Assembly: GCA_022701365.1 (NCBI GenBank)
Contig: JAKUHH010000049.1
Coordinates: forward strand, 807 to 64,806
DNA: 64,000 nucleotides
Reading direction: 5' to 3'
From: Mycocentrospora acerina
Taxonomy: Eukaryota; Ascomycota; Dothideomycetes; Pleosporales
Shown here: in pieces, positions 36,066 through 47,957 of the stretch
How positions within the stretch are numbered: position 1 is the first letter of the stretch
Layout of the letters: the number at the start of each line of letters is the position of its first letter
The notes under the pieces: model-generated
Told to the model about the DNA's origin: nothing
The model's input: only the letters and a program-made list of their open reading frames with translations
Databases searched by the model: none
Made by a program: the position numbers and the translations under genes

Positions 36066-37054
36066 ATGTCCTTCCCTGGCTCGGATTTAGACAATACGTT
36101 GAGTGGTGTGCTTGAACTAGACCCTCTACCGGATGACATTGACATATTTTCGTTCTATCAAAAAGTTTTCTCGGGCCACACCACTCATATGCCACATATG
36201 AACTTATGGACCAGCGGGATCGTAAGCGTGCAAACCGCGGACTTGCCGCCGTTGCTGATGATTGAAGCACACAATCTTATCTCCCATCGGATACGTTATG
36301 ATGGACCTGATAAAATGCATATCGACTGGGTGCAGCTTGTTCAGTTCGACAGTATCATGCCATCTGCAGATGGAAAAAGTGTAATCCATAACACTCTGAC
36401 TGGTCGAACGACAAGTGTACCGGCGCCCTTCTTGTAAGTACAATGGCTTTCTCGACTTATAATTGTTAGCATCACCGTTTTCTAATATAATTTTATCATA
36501 AAAGTCACCCTCCAGCTACCTCTACCATACAAAGAAAAAGCAAGACGCATCTTAGTCTCGTAATTGAGCGGCCTGGAGTTCCCTCATATGAGGGAAGGAT
36601 CATCGCTGGTTTAATTCCGAAAGACCATAGCCGAATTGCATTAATTCAGATACAGCCGCAGTGGACAGATAACGAGCGTGGCGAAAGGATATACACGCAA
36701 CTGACATTCGTTACTATATCGAGCATTTCGGAAATTCGAGAGAATTCAGCTAAGTCTGCCAAAGCGCGTGGATCATTTTGGGGTTTCCAGACTGGGCCAC
36801 TCAATAGTCTATTTGGGTTCGACGAACGTGTTTACGGAGAATTTCGTACGCTTGGACAAGTGGTTAAAGGATCATCAGACGAAGCAGTCGTACCAAGTCT
36901 ATGGTCCAGATATCGTGCTGATTTTCCAGACTTCTTTGACGATGATGGAGCACTAAGTCCTGATTGGGAAAGATTATTCTCAGGGGAGCTAAAGGGCGAT
37001 GGCTTAAATAGGAGGGTGATAGGATTAAAAATCGACTCTGACACTCAACTGTAG
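36066..37054 (+). CDS. Unrecognised protein, 305 residues
   Basis: Two exons (36066-36433, 36505-37054) joined across a 71-nt intron in frame. I do not recognise the family. The protein is soluble-looking with no signal peptide or membrane segment. Its N-terminal half has HTTHMPHMNLWTSG and several hydrophobic strands (LPPLLMIEAHNL), the middle has LSLVIERPGV and RIALIQIQPQW, and the C-terminal third has FWGFQTGPLN, GFDERVYGEF and an acidic DFFDDDGALSPDW segment. Alternating strand-like patterns suggest a mainly beta fold. It sits at the right end of the oxygenase block on the same strand as the TauD-type gene, so it may belong to the same pathway. Coding quality is good: no stops and normal splice sites. 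Confidence 0.7.
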
Positions 37055-38948
37055 ATATAATTTGAACCTCTAAAAATCAATTTTACTTTTTTCAGTTCAC
37101 CCTTTCCAAAAGCTGGCGTCATGAATGTTTCATTTAATGTTATCTTGGCGCACCTTCTACAACCTTTTAATTAATCCCTATTTTCACAAAGCCTTGAGTT
37201 AATAAGTATTGCCTCTCTGTAACACTTTGTCTAGATCGCTCAATACCTAGGTTCTTTCAGCAATAGCCACGTTTAAGATTACAAAGAAAACAAAGTAATT
37301 GCACATCAGGAGGTTCAAAAGGTATTTATAGATGTTAAAGCCAAAAATTGGTTGATCTTTGGTTGTTAAGCTGATGCATTAACATACTCTACGGGACACA
37401 TCCCCTACCTGCTCTAATGACATTGTCTGATCACCACATGTGAATCACGTTAGTTTCTAACATTGGTGCCATCTTCCAACCTACATATATTGTGTCGCAT
37501 TTTAAGAAGCTATCTTAGCACAAACGATTTTAGATTTGTACCTTACAATCTTGTTAAATATATTGTCATCTAAATTAGATATGCTCTTTACCTTGTCAGC
37601 CTAGCTAGTGTAGTCTGAATATCAAAGATTATAAGCTTCCTGTCGTACCCCATAATTATAAGTAACAGCATAAACTTAAAGACAGAGATTGTTTATTTTG
37701 TGCATAACTCTAATAATTCTAGACAAAGGTAAGTATAAAGTAGAGTGATTTAATAATAAATATTACAAGCAGGTGAACAATTACTAATACTACTACAGAG
37801 AAAAGACACACTGCATGTTTAAAGATACTAAATTCTAACTTAACTCTAGTAAAAAAGCCAATTACAGCTAAATTGCAAGCGTTGCTAATGTCTTCCTAGC
37901 TTATTACATAAATTTTAGTAGTATCTAATTATAAACAAAAACGACATTTTGCATTAAGTCTATTTTAGATTTTAAGAAGGAAGAGTTTTAATTATTAAGA
38001 AGAAAAAGTTTTATAATCTTCTAAAAAAGCTTTCTGCATTATAATTCCTATAATTTCTGTGCACAGAACTCCATATAACTAATTATTTAGTTTTTTAACT
38101 GTTCTTAGAAATACATCTTCAATAGAAACTAATGCATTTTTAAGTAAATTTAATAATTAGCTATTATCTTTTAAGATATCTTTATGATTTCATTCATCTT
38201 TTAATTAGATTTTAACGCATAGTAAAGAGTTTAAAATATTTAGTACAATATTTGCAGAATAGTTAGAGGAAGAACATATTTATACATTATGCAAATAAAA
38301 TACTAGAGTAATAATTAATGTAGTTACACATGTGTGTATTAAATATAATTAAACAACTTTTTGTTATAGAAGTGCTTTAATCTTATAATAATATAATTTT
38401 AAATTTTATGTCCTTTTTTTTTTAATATTCTATAGCTAAAACTAGTACTTTATATAAACTTAATCTTAGTTTTATTATATTTTATAAAACAGTGTGTTAC
38501 CTTTACAGAACTTTGATAGTACAGTAAAATATTATTATAACCTTAAAAAAAAAAATTTAAATTACCTAATTTAAATCTTTTAAGACATGAAAATACAACT
38601 TTCTTATAAAGCAAAACTTTAAATTATTTTTTACATTAACATCTGCACCTTTGAACTTATTGTTTTGTGCGATAATCTTAAAGCAATATGTATTTGTTAT
38701 AAACCTTAATTTAGTCTTATTATTTGCTTTATTTATCAGAATCTTTATAAAGCTGCTATAAGTTAAGTTAATTAATTTTTAAAACTCTTAATAATATACA
38801 AGATTAGACATAATACATGTAGCATATTCATGCGTGAATAAATTTGAGTTCGGTTTAGATAAGAAGCGTATTCAATTCTTGTTTGAAGTTGGTACCCTGG
38901 ATAATGAAAATGATTTGGCCCCCAGGGAATGTGGAGAAAAAATTAGGA
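37055..38948. other. 1.9-kb AT-rich block
   Basis: Extremely AT-rich from about 37500, with homopolymer runs and stops in all frames. No gene seen. It ends at the LTR-like element and resembles RIP-eroded repeat DNA. Confidence 0.5.
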
Positions 38949-39409
38949 TGTTATAACGTCTTAGTTGCAGCCCTAGGATAGAACATGGGCCCCTTTCTAG
39001 CAGAAAGCACAGGGCAATTGGATGTCGTATAAATAGAACATAGCCATGTTCTATTTCTACTGGATATCAGTAGCCCTAGCTCTAATGATTATGATGGATA
39101 GGCGGATCCAGACAAGTTTCGGTCTGTGAGTGAACAATCAGGAGGAACTTGTTGTATTATTAAGAGTGTAGGACTCAGAGAATATATAGGAGCTGAGTGC
39201 CTGCGCACTTGTAATAGCCAGGCGCATTGCCCTTGATGTTGATACAATGCAATAACCCTAATTATAGTAAAAAGTAAGAACAAGAGTACTTAAGCATGTA
39301 TCCTATGTATAGTATAATGCATTTAGTACTAGCACTCGACTTTGTCGACTAGCTGCTATAAGCGAGGTAGGCAACGTTGACTGTGCTTATGCAAGCGTGT
39401 AGGCTGACA
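38949..39409 (+). mobile_element. Solo LTR-like element, copy B
   Basis: A 461-base segment opening TGTTATAACGTC and ending GTAGGCTGACA. It is less eroded than copy A at 8939-9287 and carries a TATAAATAGAACATAG promoter-like stretch near 39029, AGGAGGAACTTGTTGTATTA near 39141 and a poly-purine-like motif before it. TG...CA termini fit an LTR. No matching partner LTR, internal domains or target duplication were found. Confidence 0.6.
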
Positions 39410-40015
39410 ACTTACCTGTATTGCTACAATAGAAAAATCAAATAAAACAACTTTATTCAATAGCAATTTAACAAAATATCACACAACATATTATTTTAAA
39501 CTCTTTGCTTATAATTATGTGATCTATGTTATTTAAAACTTTCTTTTTAATTTATTTTTATAGAATTTTTCTTTTAATTAACTCGTAAGTAAAGAAATGT
39601 CTTAGGATCTGCTTTCTTTTAGTTTGAAGAATTTTGCCTTTCTGGTTCTTGCCTAATGGTTGTATTACTTAATCGTAACACTCATGAGCGTATTTCATAA
39701 GTGTGGTTCATGAGCGTGGCTTGTGATCGCGGCTAATTTGTGACTTTAGCCTATTTTGCGAAACAAACCCTTTTAATGACTATGAAATGATGCTTCTTAC
39801 CGTTTAGTAAAAGGATCTACCAGTAACAAATCATAATTTCAAATTGCGAAGGATCACATTCTATTAAACGGTATTTCAAAGGATTAGTAAACCATCCTAG
39901 GCTCTCAGCATTTAAGATTACGTTCTTCTACATAAAACATACATTTTGCGATAAAGCTAATGATGTATCTCGTTCACACTTTATGTTCTACCTATTAATT
40001 CGTCACTCTTACAAA
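39410..40015. other. Intergenic upstream of the expansin-like gene
   Basis: About 600 bases with no gene. A GAGCGTGGCTTGTGATCGCGGC stretch near 39710 is the only GC-richer part. Confidence 0.35.
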
Positions 40016-40837
40016 ATGATGCCTAAGTCATTCAATTTCACCAGTTTTATCATGTTAGGCATTGGAGTAGTAATCCTGGTTACCTCAACCTCAGCACTTC
40101 CTACTTCTACTACAACATCTTCAGTAGACAGTACCAGTGGATTGTTTAGCGGTGATGGGACATGGTATGGTGACGATTGCGGAGAGGAGGACTGCTGGCA
40201 AGGCGGGGCATGCGCCTTCGTAGATTACGTCCTTCCAGCCTCAATAGCTGGCTCGACCTGCGTATCGGAGGTAGTTTGGAATAGCAGCTTTAACTGTGGT
40301 GGCTGTGTTGAAATAATCTACAAAGGAGTAAAGAAGATTGCAATGGTAGGTTAATTTCTTCAGAGTATACTTACTCCAAACTTCTCAATTTATTACCAAA
40401 CTAATCGTTTCAAATTTGTACAGATTACCAATAAAACCGGAGGAGACGCAGTTCATCTTGATATGAGTCCAGACATGTTTTCTCAACTGGCCGATAAATC
40501 TTTAGGTGAGATCAATATGCAGTGGGCTCATGTTGCTTGCCCAATCACTGCTCCGCTTCAGATTGCAATGCATGGTGGTGCTTCACAATATTGGTTCGCA
40601 GCTACTGTTGAGAATGCGACTCTCCGTACTACCCGTATGGAAGTTTCATCCGATTCAGGCAAAACGTGGAAGTCGACAATCAGGAATGCCAACAACTTTT
40701 TCGAATTCTCATCTGGTGGTACAGGAACATCAACTGCTTGGATCAAAGTGACATCTGAGACGGGCAGCCAGGTCATCGTGAAGGATGTTGTCATGACTTC
40801 GTCAAAAACGACGAGCGCAACAAGTAATTACGCTTGA
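40016..40837 (+). CDS. Expansin-like / loosenin-type secreted protein
   Basis: Two exons (40016-40345, 40424-40837) give 247 residues. A hydrophobic signal segment (FIMLGIGVVILVTSTSALP) is followed by a Ser/Thr-rich stretch, then GDGTWYGDDCGEEDCWQGG, the start of a double-psi beta-barrel, with VVWNSSFNCGGCVEI in its core. The C-terminal half (QYWFAATVEN, MEVSSDSGKTWKST, FFEFSSGG) resembles the second, carbohydrate-binding-like domain of two-domain expansins. Such proteins loosen cellulose or chitin networks without hydrolysis. Secreted. It lies beside a GH30 glycosidase, forming a small plant-cell-wall-active pair. The start was chosen as the ATG giving an uninterrupted signal peptide; an upstream in-frame Met at 39983 is less likely. 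Confidence 0.82.
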
Positions 40838-42021
40838 TCAACAAAGCATCATTCATGGGGGTTCTTTACTAATTTTCCAGGGCTCGAATTGGAGGGGAAA
40901 CAAACATTCTGTTAACTTAATGGGGTTGGTTGTACTTTCATTGTGGAATATAAAAGGATCCAATATCGCATTTAGAATGCGGATTATGTTTTCTAGAGCC
41001 ACAGATATAGCTCCAGGTCAAATTTAATTAAGTTTAAAAATATTCAATTTTTCTTCCAGAAGGCTAGTGCTGAACACGAATTCATTTTTCCGGATCTAAT
41101 AGCCCGCATTCTTACATTTGAATCTTGCATGGTTTTCTGGATTCAGGAAAGCTCTGAATCAAAGATAAGACGGATAAAATTTAATATCAGGCTATCAACA
41201 AACACACAAACTGATGAATGCTAAAACTTCTTAAATCCCTCAAATCTTCTTCCAGCTAGCAAGTTCTCTCGATGAAACCTGAAATTGCTTCTTGAGCTTA
41301 ATTTAGAAGAAAAAAAACTGGGTTATTAGCAAGATTCAATGCATTAAGTAGACATGAACTGAGTTGAAGTTGTTGTATTGACGCAAATTTGTGGAATATT
41401 CAATGCTGGTCCTGAGTCGTGCATACCCTGGCATATAATGGGGTCCTGATCGGTTCGCCAAGCGGTCGTCAAAGCTTGTCCACTTGGCACAACTAGAGTT
41501 TCAAAGTTCTAAGCGAGTAGCATCTTCGTGCACACCTAATCTAGATGGTCGGACCTTGATGATTAATACGATGGCAGTTCTCTTCTTAGCTAATATAATT
41601 TAAAGATTTGTCACACCAATCCTAATCAAACTCTCGGTCGCACTTGCAATTAAACTCATGGCTAAAGTCATGATTGAAGTCGCTATATCTTCCACAAATG
41701 GTTAAACCAAAAGAATAAAATAGGAACTAGGATTTGTAACCGACAGTGTAATCAATCCGTACCCAAAGGTCACAAGCAAGTCACCACTCTAAGTCTTTTC
41801 TTTGTGTACTCCCCACAAAGGCAAATGCTCATATTATAGCATTGAGCTAATTTCGGGTCATGGGAATATGATAAAAGTAAACTAGCAGATAGAATCTCTT
41901 TAATATTTAAAATCAACGCTACTTTCGTTGTTAAATGTCTCCGTTGTTGCTCCTTCCTTCTATTGCACTCATTCATCGCCTTTGATCACATCTATCCCAG
42001 ATCTTTACCAGTAAGATCGAA
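40838..42021. other. Intergenic, about 1.2 kb
   Basis: Mixed composition, no supported gene. A minus-strand open frame near 41770-41976 has no family features. Confidence 0.35.
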
Positions 42022-43686
42022 ATGCTTCTATTCAGCCTATGTCTGGTGCTGAGTGCCCGTGTGGCTCTCTCTGCACCGGCCGCAAAGGCCGACCACCTAA
42101 AATCAAGGACAACTACAATCACCGTGGACTTTTCCAAAACGTATCAAACAATGGACGGTTTTGGATTCTCGGAGGCTTTTGGCCGAGCAGCCAATCTTTA
42201 CAACCTTCCCTCTGCCCAAAGAAGTCATGCACTTGATCTTCTGTTTAGTCCAACCGTTGGAGCGGGATTCACCATCTTACGAAACCGTATCGGATCTGGT
42301 GGTTCAGGAGACAGTATTGAGCCTACAGGTCCAACATCTCCCAGTACTACACCGAAATACACTTGGGATCATAGTGAGGGGTATCAAGTATGGCTGTCTA
42401 AACAGGCTAAGGAATTATATAATGTTACAAGGTTTTACGCTAATGCCTGGAGTGCTCCTGGCTTCATGAAGACCAATAGCAAAGATACCAATGGTGGTTA
42501 TCTATGCGGCATCTCTGAAACAAGCTGCTCCTCGGGTGATTGGAGGCAGGCATACGCTAATTTTCTAGTTCAATATATCAAGGACTACGCTTCTGAGGGT
42601 ATCGCCATTACTGAACTTGGATTTCTCAATGAACCCGATTACGTGTAAGGTATCCCCTATTTGATTTGTTCACACCATTTCTAACCTTTTTCAGGACGGC
42701 CTACTCATCGATGCAGTCATCCGGCACACAGGCCGCGGACTTCATCAAGATACTTCACCCAACCTTGGCATCTGCTGGTTTGTCCGTTGGAATCAGCTGT
42801 TGTGGTAAGCTTCTCCCTTGTACCAAGAAGTATGCACCTATATTTTCGAATACATTTGGCCATGTGTCAAGGCACCCTTACAAATATTTTGCGCGTTTCT
42901 GGTGCTACAGTAATCTCTTTTATTTTTTAATGAATACCCAAAAGTTAACACGTTCAAATACCAGACATGGTCGGCTGGAATGACCAGATTACTGCGACTG
43001 CGCAGCTTATCGCAGCAGGTGTCGAGAAAATGATTTCAAGAATCACTTCTCACGGCTACTCATCGGACCCAAAAACACCAATGGACACCACTAGACCGAC
43101 ATGGATGACTGAGAGAGAGACTACTGATACATGGAATGCCGATTGGTATAAAAGTGGCGCTGATTCTGAGGGATTTACTTGGGCACAGCTTATTTATACC
43201 GCTGTCGTCAAGGCTAATGTTAGCGCCTACTTTTACTGGGAGGGAATAGAAATAACGACGAACAACGCTGGGCTTATTCAAATTTCTGGAACGACAGTAA
43301 ACCCTTCTGCAAGACTTTGGGCCTATGGACAATGGAGTCGATCAGTGCGTCCTGGCGCGATCCGAATTGGTACCTCAGGCGCACCTCTCAATGTCCTCAC
43401 GAGCGCTTTCAAAAACACTGACGGGTCTGCATCGATTCAGATACTGAATACTGGTTCTACATCTCAGAGTATTACCATTGCTACTTCTGGTTTCGCAACA
43501 TCAACGGTGAAGGCTTATGTCACAAGCCAAAGCAATAATGGAATCATTTCTACAACTTCAACTCTTAGTGGTAAAACTGTCGGCGCTACCGTTCCTGCTT
43601 ACTCTATGATGACTTTCATTCTCACTGAAAGTTCATTGCCGAAATCCAAAGCCGTATTGTCAAACTTAGCAACGCTAGTTGAATAA
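42022..43686 (+). CDS. GH30-family glycoside hydrolase (xylanase-like), shortened C-terminus
   Basis: Three exons (42022-42644, 42695-42804, 42965-43686) give 484 residues. A signal peptide (LLFSLCLVLSARVALSAP) precedes MDGFGFSEAF, LRNRIGSGG, FYANAWSAPGFMKTN and ITELGFLNEPDYV, whose NEP holds the acid/base Glu of GH30. PTWMTERETTDTW supplies the nucleophile Glu region. A C-terminal beta domain ends in AYSMMTFIL. Members cleave xylan or beta-1,6-linked glucans; subfamily cannot be fixed here. The TAA at 43684-43686 is followed in the same frame by 73 open codons rich in Ser and Thr, like a linker, so the protein may once have been longer (CAA to TAA). Secreted, working with the expansin-like neighbour. 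Confidence 0.87.
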
Positions 43687-43907
43687 TCTACGTCTGATGC
43701 AATCGAAAATTCTACTGGGTCCTTAACCAAGCTGATGATGACAAATGTCATTACATCTACGACTAGCGAGGCTATAATTTCAGCATCAGGATCATCATCA
43801 TCATCACTTCATCAACCGAGTCTCAAAAGCGGAGCGACTGCACATATACCTACTAATATTAGTTCAGAAATAATACCATATAATAGAAAATGTGGTAGTT
43901 TAAACTA
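43687..43907 (+). other. Open Ser/Thr-rich extension behind the GH30 stop codon
   Basis: In the GH30 frame, 73 codons stay open after the TAA and end at another TAA near 43905. The encoded tail has STSDAIENSTGS and SGSSSSSLHQPS, typical of linkers or cell-wall anchor regions. It is probably lost coding sequence rather than a separate gene. Confidence 0.5.
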
Positions 43908-45177
43908 AAATTAAAAGACTATTTGCGTTGCTCTATACAACTGAAAACCAGAAAATAACTATTAACGTAAATATTTTAATCTTAACATCTTATAACAATT
44001 ATACGTATGCACACTTCTAAGCAAAAATCTGTAAAATCAGAAATAAAGAGTACAGGAGAGGATTACGTAGTTCAGAATTTAGATAACGTTCTCTTCAAAG
44101 TTTTTATAAAAAAACATTAATAAAATAATCTTATTGTTTAAACAAATTTTTTAAGTTAACATAAAACTTTGCTTTAATTTTAAGTATATTTTTTGAACAA
44201 AGACCTTATTAAAGTAAGTTGCATGCATATAATCTTACTTATTATTTATAATATTTAAATTAGTTTTTGAACTAAAAAAGTAGATAATTTTTGAGTAAAT
44301 AATAGCATAAGTAGTATTTATATCGTACTTTAATAAATATTTAACAGAACAGATCAACAGGATTATTTACAAAATCCTTTCTAGTTATAAATTAAGTTAT
44401 CTTATATAACTAGACATTTCTCTCTAGACATGCTGCTTCATTTCTTAGCTAAGAATTGAAATATTTATGCTCGTTTAAGTCATAAGACAAGGTAGAATTA
44501 CTAATTTTAACTAATAAAACTAACTCAACTCTTTATTCTATAGTGCCTATAAATTGATTAATCCTGATATTAACTTAGGTGTACGACATCTTCAAAATAA
44601 AAGTAAAATAAAACAAGTTTTTAAATTACATGAATATTCTTCCTGCTTCAGAAGTCTTTCAAAGATTTCTTCTTAGAGACTAACTGTTATCTCTTTACTA
44701 TCTCCAGTTTTACCGCTTGCTCTTTAGGGCTGTGCTGCAGGATTTATCTGAGTCTGTTATGGAAGTCTCCTTCACTGCATATTTCAGGTTATAGATGTTG
44801 CTAATTGCTAACTTGTGCTAAGAGTTCGCATCTCTTGGTGCATATATCTTACCTCTAAGAGCAGCAGGACCTATACTTATTAACCTCTGGTAGCATCTCC
44901 TACTAGGGATGGTTACTATTACCTGCCCTTAGAAACGAAGATATAAGGCATCCATAAAGAGCAACCTAACAATACCCTATTAGCACATTTTGAGCATGTA
45001 AAATGCTGATTAGTATAGGACAAAGCCCCTTGTCTAGTAAAGGTCATAAGGCAACTACGAGCTGCGTAAATTGAAGTTAGAGTTTCTTTATTTGCTACAA
45101 GGTGTCAGGTAAAACAATTTGATTTGGTAATTTTCTTGTTCGCTTCTTAAATGTTCTTTTAAACTCAGATATAATTA
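43908..45177. other. AT-rich gap
   Basis: About 1.3 kb, very AT-rich up to 44640, then a less AT-rich stretch (44640-45070) with no open frame. No gene seen; probably eroded repeat DNA. Confidence 0.45.
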
Positions 45178-46167
45178 TTAAGAACCAAAGCGCTCCTCCT
45201 GTGTACCCAGAGCACCATACTTTTGATCAACCTTTGAACTTAGTGTTGCTTGTGGAAGAAAGGCTCTTTCATCCCCTTTAAACCTTATGTATCCTTTTCC
45301 TCTCACAAAAGTTGCTAACGGGTCGCCCTGTCCCTCTTTCTCAACCAATTCCAGAAAGAATTCTGCATGTCCTGGCCCTGATATATAGTGCAAAGCTTTC
45401 CCTTCAGGTGTGCGCTCATCTACATAATAGAATCGGTAGGCTTTGGAGGTAAAGCTGGGCGTTGCAACCAACATTTGAATTAAATACCACGCACTGGACT
45501 TCCCAAGTCCAAGTTGAAGAAATTCAGGTACGATCTAAGGAATTGATTAAACGTTCCTTTTTTTTTACAAAGAGCGGAATTCTTACACATGTGTTACCCG
45601 CATTGCCTGTATAGATAAAGGTCTTTTTGATACCGCTTGGAAGCTTATCAAAGCCTGTAATTGCAACCTGCGCAGCTGCGTATGCACTAACGGTATTGAC
45701 AGAAAGGTCTTTTTGGAAATCCTCAAGGGGTGCAGACACTGGATTGGACGGTTCAGGGCTGTGAGACCATGAATAGGCTACGGTTTGTTAGCAGTTGTAC
45801 AATTGAAACATAGTAAAGAAGAGCTTTAAAAAGATGTTATCTGTGTATTTGAAACACATAAATCTTATTTAATACACTGTTTTCTAACTGTGCTTAAGAG
45901 AAAACGTAGACGTTGAGAGCGAGACTTACGGTTGTAAACCACAACGTTTGGTACTCCTAATTCCTGCTCAACCTTCTCATAAATCACCTTCAACACATGA
46001 GGATCACTAAAATCTGCAGTCAAATACAAGTCTGAGTAGGCTTTCACTTGCTCTTTAATCGTGCGAGACACCGATGCAACCTTGTAACCCCTACTCTTGA
46101 ACAGCGCCACTGAAGAAGCTCCAACATTTGGTCCTGCACCAAGAAAGAGAATTATTCTATGAGCCAT
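45178..46167 (-). CDS. Atypical short-chain dehydrogenase-like protein
   Basis: Three exons (46167-45930, 45777-45587, 45534-45178) give 261 residues in frame. The N-terminus IILFLGAGPNVGASSVALF is a classical SDR dinucleotide loop, and SVSRTIKEQVKAY fits the second strand. Where active SDRs have YxxxK, this protein reads LQLGLGKSSAWYL, so the Tyr is missing although a Lys is near. Related fungal SDR-like proteins with GVGK-type sequences share this, so it may be an authentic divergent group. The C-terminus (YRFYYVDERTPEGK, HYISGPGHAEFF) is well preserved. It may bind NAD(P) without classical catalysis. It is on the same strand as the acetoacetate-decarboxylase-like gene and regulator to the right. 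Confidence 0.8.
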
Positions 46168-47957
46168 CAGGTTGATTCAACTTGAAGATATATTGAAGTA
46201 TAAAAGGAGTAGTGCAATCAAAGCCAGAAAGAAGACCTACAAGCAAGTCTTTAAGTAGGGAAAGAGGGTAGCTTAAAGTAATTTTATTAACGTTAATAAG
46301 ATAATTCGGTTCGAATTTATCTGATTACGATATCAAGATCTTTTTACTGCCTCGCAGAAATTACTAATCACTTCCAGCAGAGAATTAGGTGAGACTTGAT
46401 GGGTCATCATGCAACTAGGATCCGCTTTTTCCTATCAACTTGCGAGAAACGAAAATCGATCTAATCTCCGTCTGGCGCTAGAAATATCTTCTTATTATAA
46501 ATGCGTCTTAGATTCTCCTAGCTTGATGTGCATTAAGAAATTAAATTCGCCAAGTTCTTGATTAATAATCATAAGCACTAATATACTAGGTTATAAATTG
46601 AATTTACTTAAATTTAGAGCTAATTATTTGCCAAAACTAAGTAATACTTTATGGTTTAATCTTTGAACTATTTATAATTTTAATGTCTTTTAGGTTTAGT
46701 AGCTGTAAAATACTAAGAAATATATACTTAAGTAAGAATATAGTAAGAAAGAAGTTGTAATTTATTTTTCCCTAATTTTAGAAGATTTTAAAAAGAAAAG
46801 CTTTTAAAGCTAAATTAACTTAACGTAAAAACTAGCTTGCAGGGAGATGTTTTTTTTACAAATGTAACGTTGTGAAGCATAACTTATAAATTTATGTTAG
46901 TGCATTGTATTCTAATTAGCTTTTATGTCAAGTCTGTCACTTGATGCAACCACACAAGTTTAATTGCAATATGTTTTATTTAGTTACGAAAAGCTACTTA
47001 ATCTACCATTCTAGTGTTTGCAAAGGCTATTAATGCAGCAGCTAATTTAGTTTTACTTCTATTGTTTTGGTGCTTTGCAGATTTTAATAATTTTAACAAT
47101 TTACTTGCAAAGTAGCAAGTGAAGAAGGCTTGTAGAGCTTAAATTATAACATTAAAATTACTTAGATGCTTTTCATAGATTGCTTTATACAAATAGTAAT
47201 ATATTCTAATTTCTATCTAAATGACACTTTTGAACTTGTTAAGGTTTGAAATTTTATTTAATGAAGAAGTGAATAGATTTACACACTTGTTTCTTCTGGC
47301 TCTAGCAGCGTCTTGTTACATGTCTTGTATTTTCGGTTCCTGAAAGTACGGTCTGTTTTGGGCAGCTAAATTCACCAAGTTTTGGAAACAGGCTGGTTTC
47401 TAATAACTGTTATAATGGACGAATTTAATTATGATCGAATAATCTTAAAATCACCTTTTAACTTCACGAACCATAAATATGACACTATGTAGATAAAAAG
47501 TTGTCATTCTATACTTGTGTAATTATTTGTGCAAACACGTAAGCACACAGTACCTCTATAGTCTATGAGTTCTACTCTCCTAATAATACAATAAGTTCCT
47601 CCTTGTAGTCCCCTTACATATCACGTGATTTAGGTGATTCTCAGCACCACCCTTTAAAGGCGTACTTCCTACATAATTTACTGCACTAGGCTGTTAAGCT
47701 ACAGCGTAAACAGAGTATCCTTATGTTTTGTTTATTAGGTTAGCATCTACGCATTGAATTATGTTGCATAAAAGTAGAGATTTAGAAGAAACTTAAAATA
47801 AGAACCTGTTTAATTAGTTGTCTTCTACAAGAAAAGAGAAAGGTATTAGATTGTCCTACTAACAACCTTATTATAAGCAAAACTGTCTGCAATCTGTAGC
47901 TTTAGATTATTTAAGCATCTTTTCTACCATTATACTTTATCTCGCCCCTTGTATCTC
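46168..47957. other. 1.8-kb AT-rich gap with repeat remnants
   Basis: No gene. Near 46550 an AAATTCGCCAAGTTCTTG stretch recurs at about 49225 in similar surroundings. At 47560-47620 lies an inverted remnant of the LTR-like element (TAATAATACAATAAGTTCCT). A CTCGCCCCTTGTATCTC stretch at 47941 resembles the right end of the MITE-like element. Confidence 0.5.
47560..47620 (-). mobile_element. Inverted fragment of the LTR-like element
   Basis: The reverse complement reads AGGAGGAACTTATTGTATTA followed by a GGAGAGTAGAACTC-type tract, matching 39139-39180 and 9174-9215. It is a short remnant only; nearby are a TCACGTGA palindrome and a GTGATTC stretch also seen near the fragment at 9590. Confidence 0.5.

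Noticed and set aside
39139..47620. One large element bounded by the forward and inverted LTR-like pieces
   Set aside because: The interval holds intact host genes (expansin-like, GH30, SDR-like) and LTRs of one retrotransposon should be in direct orientation.
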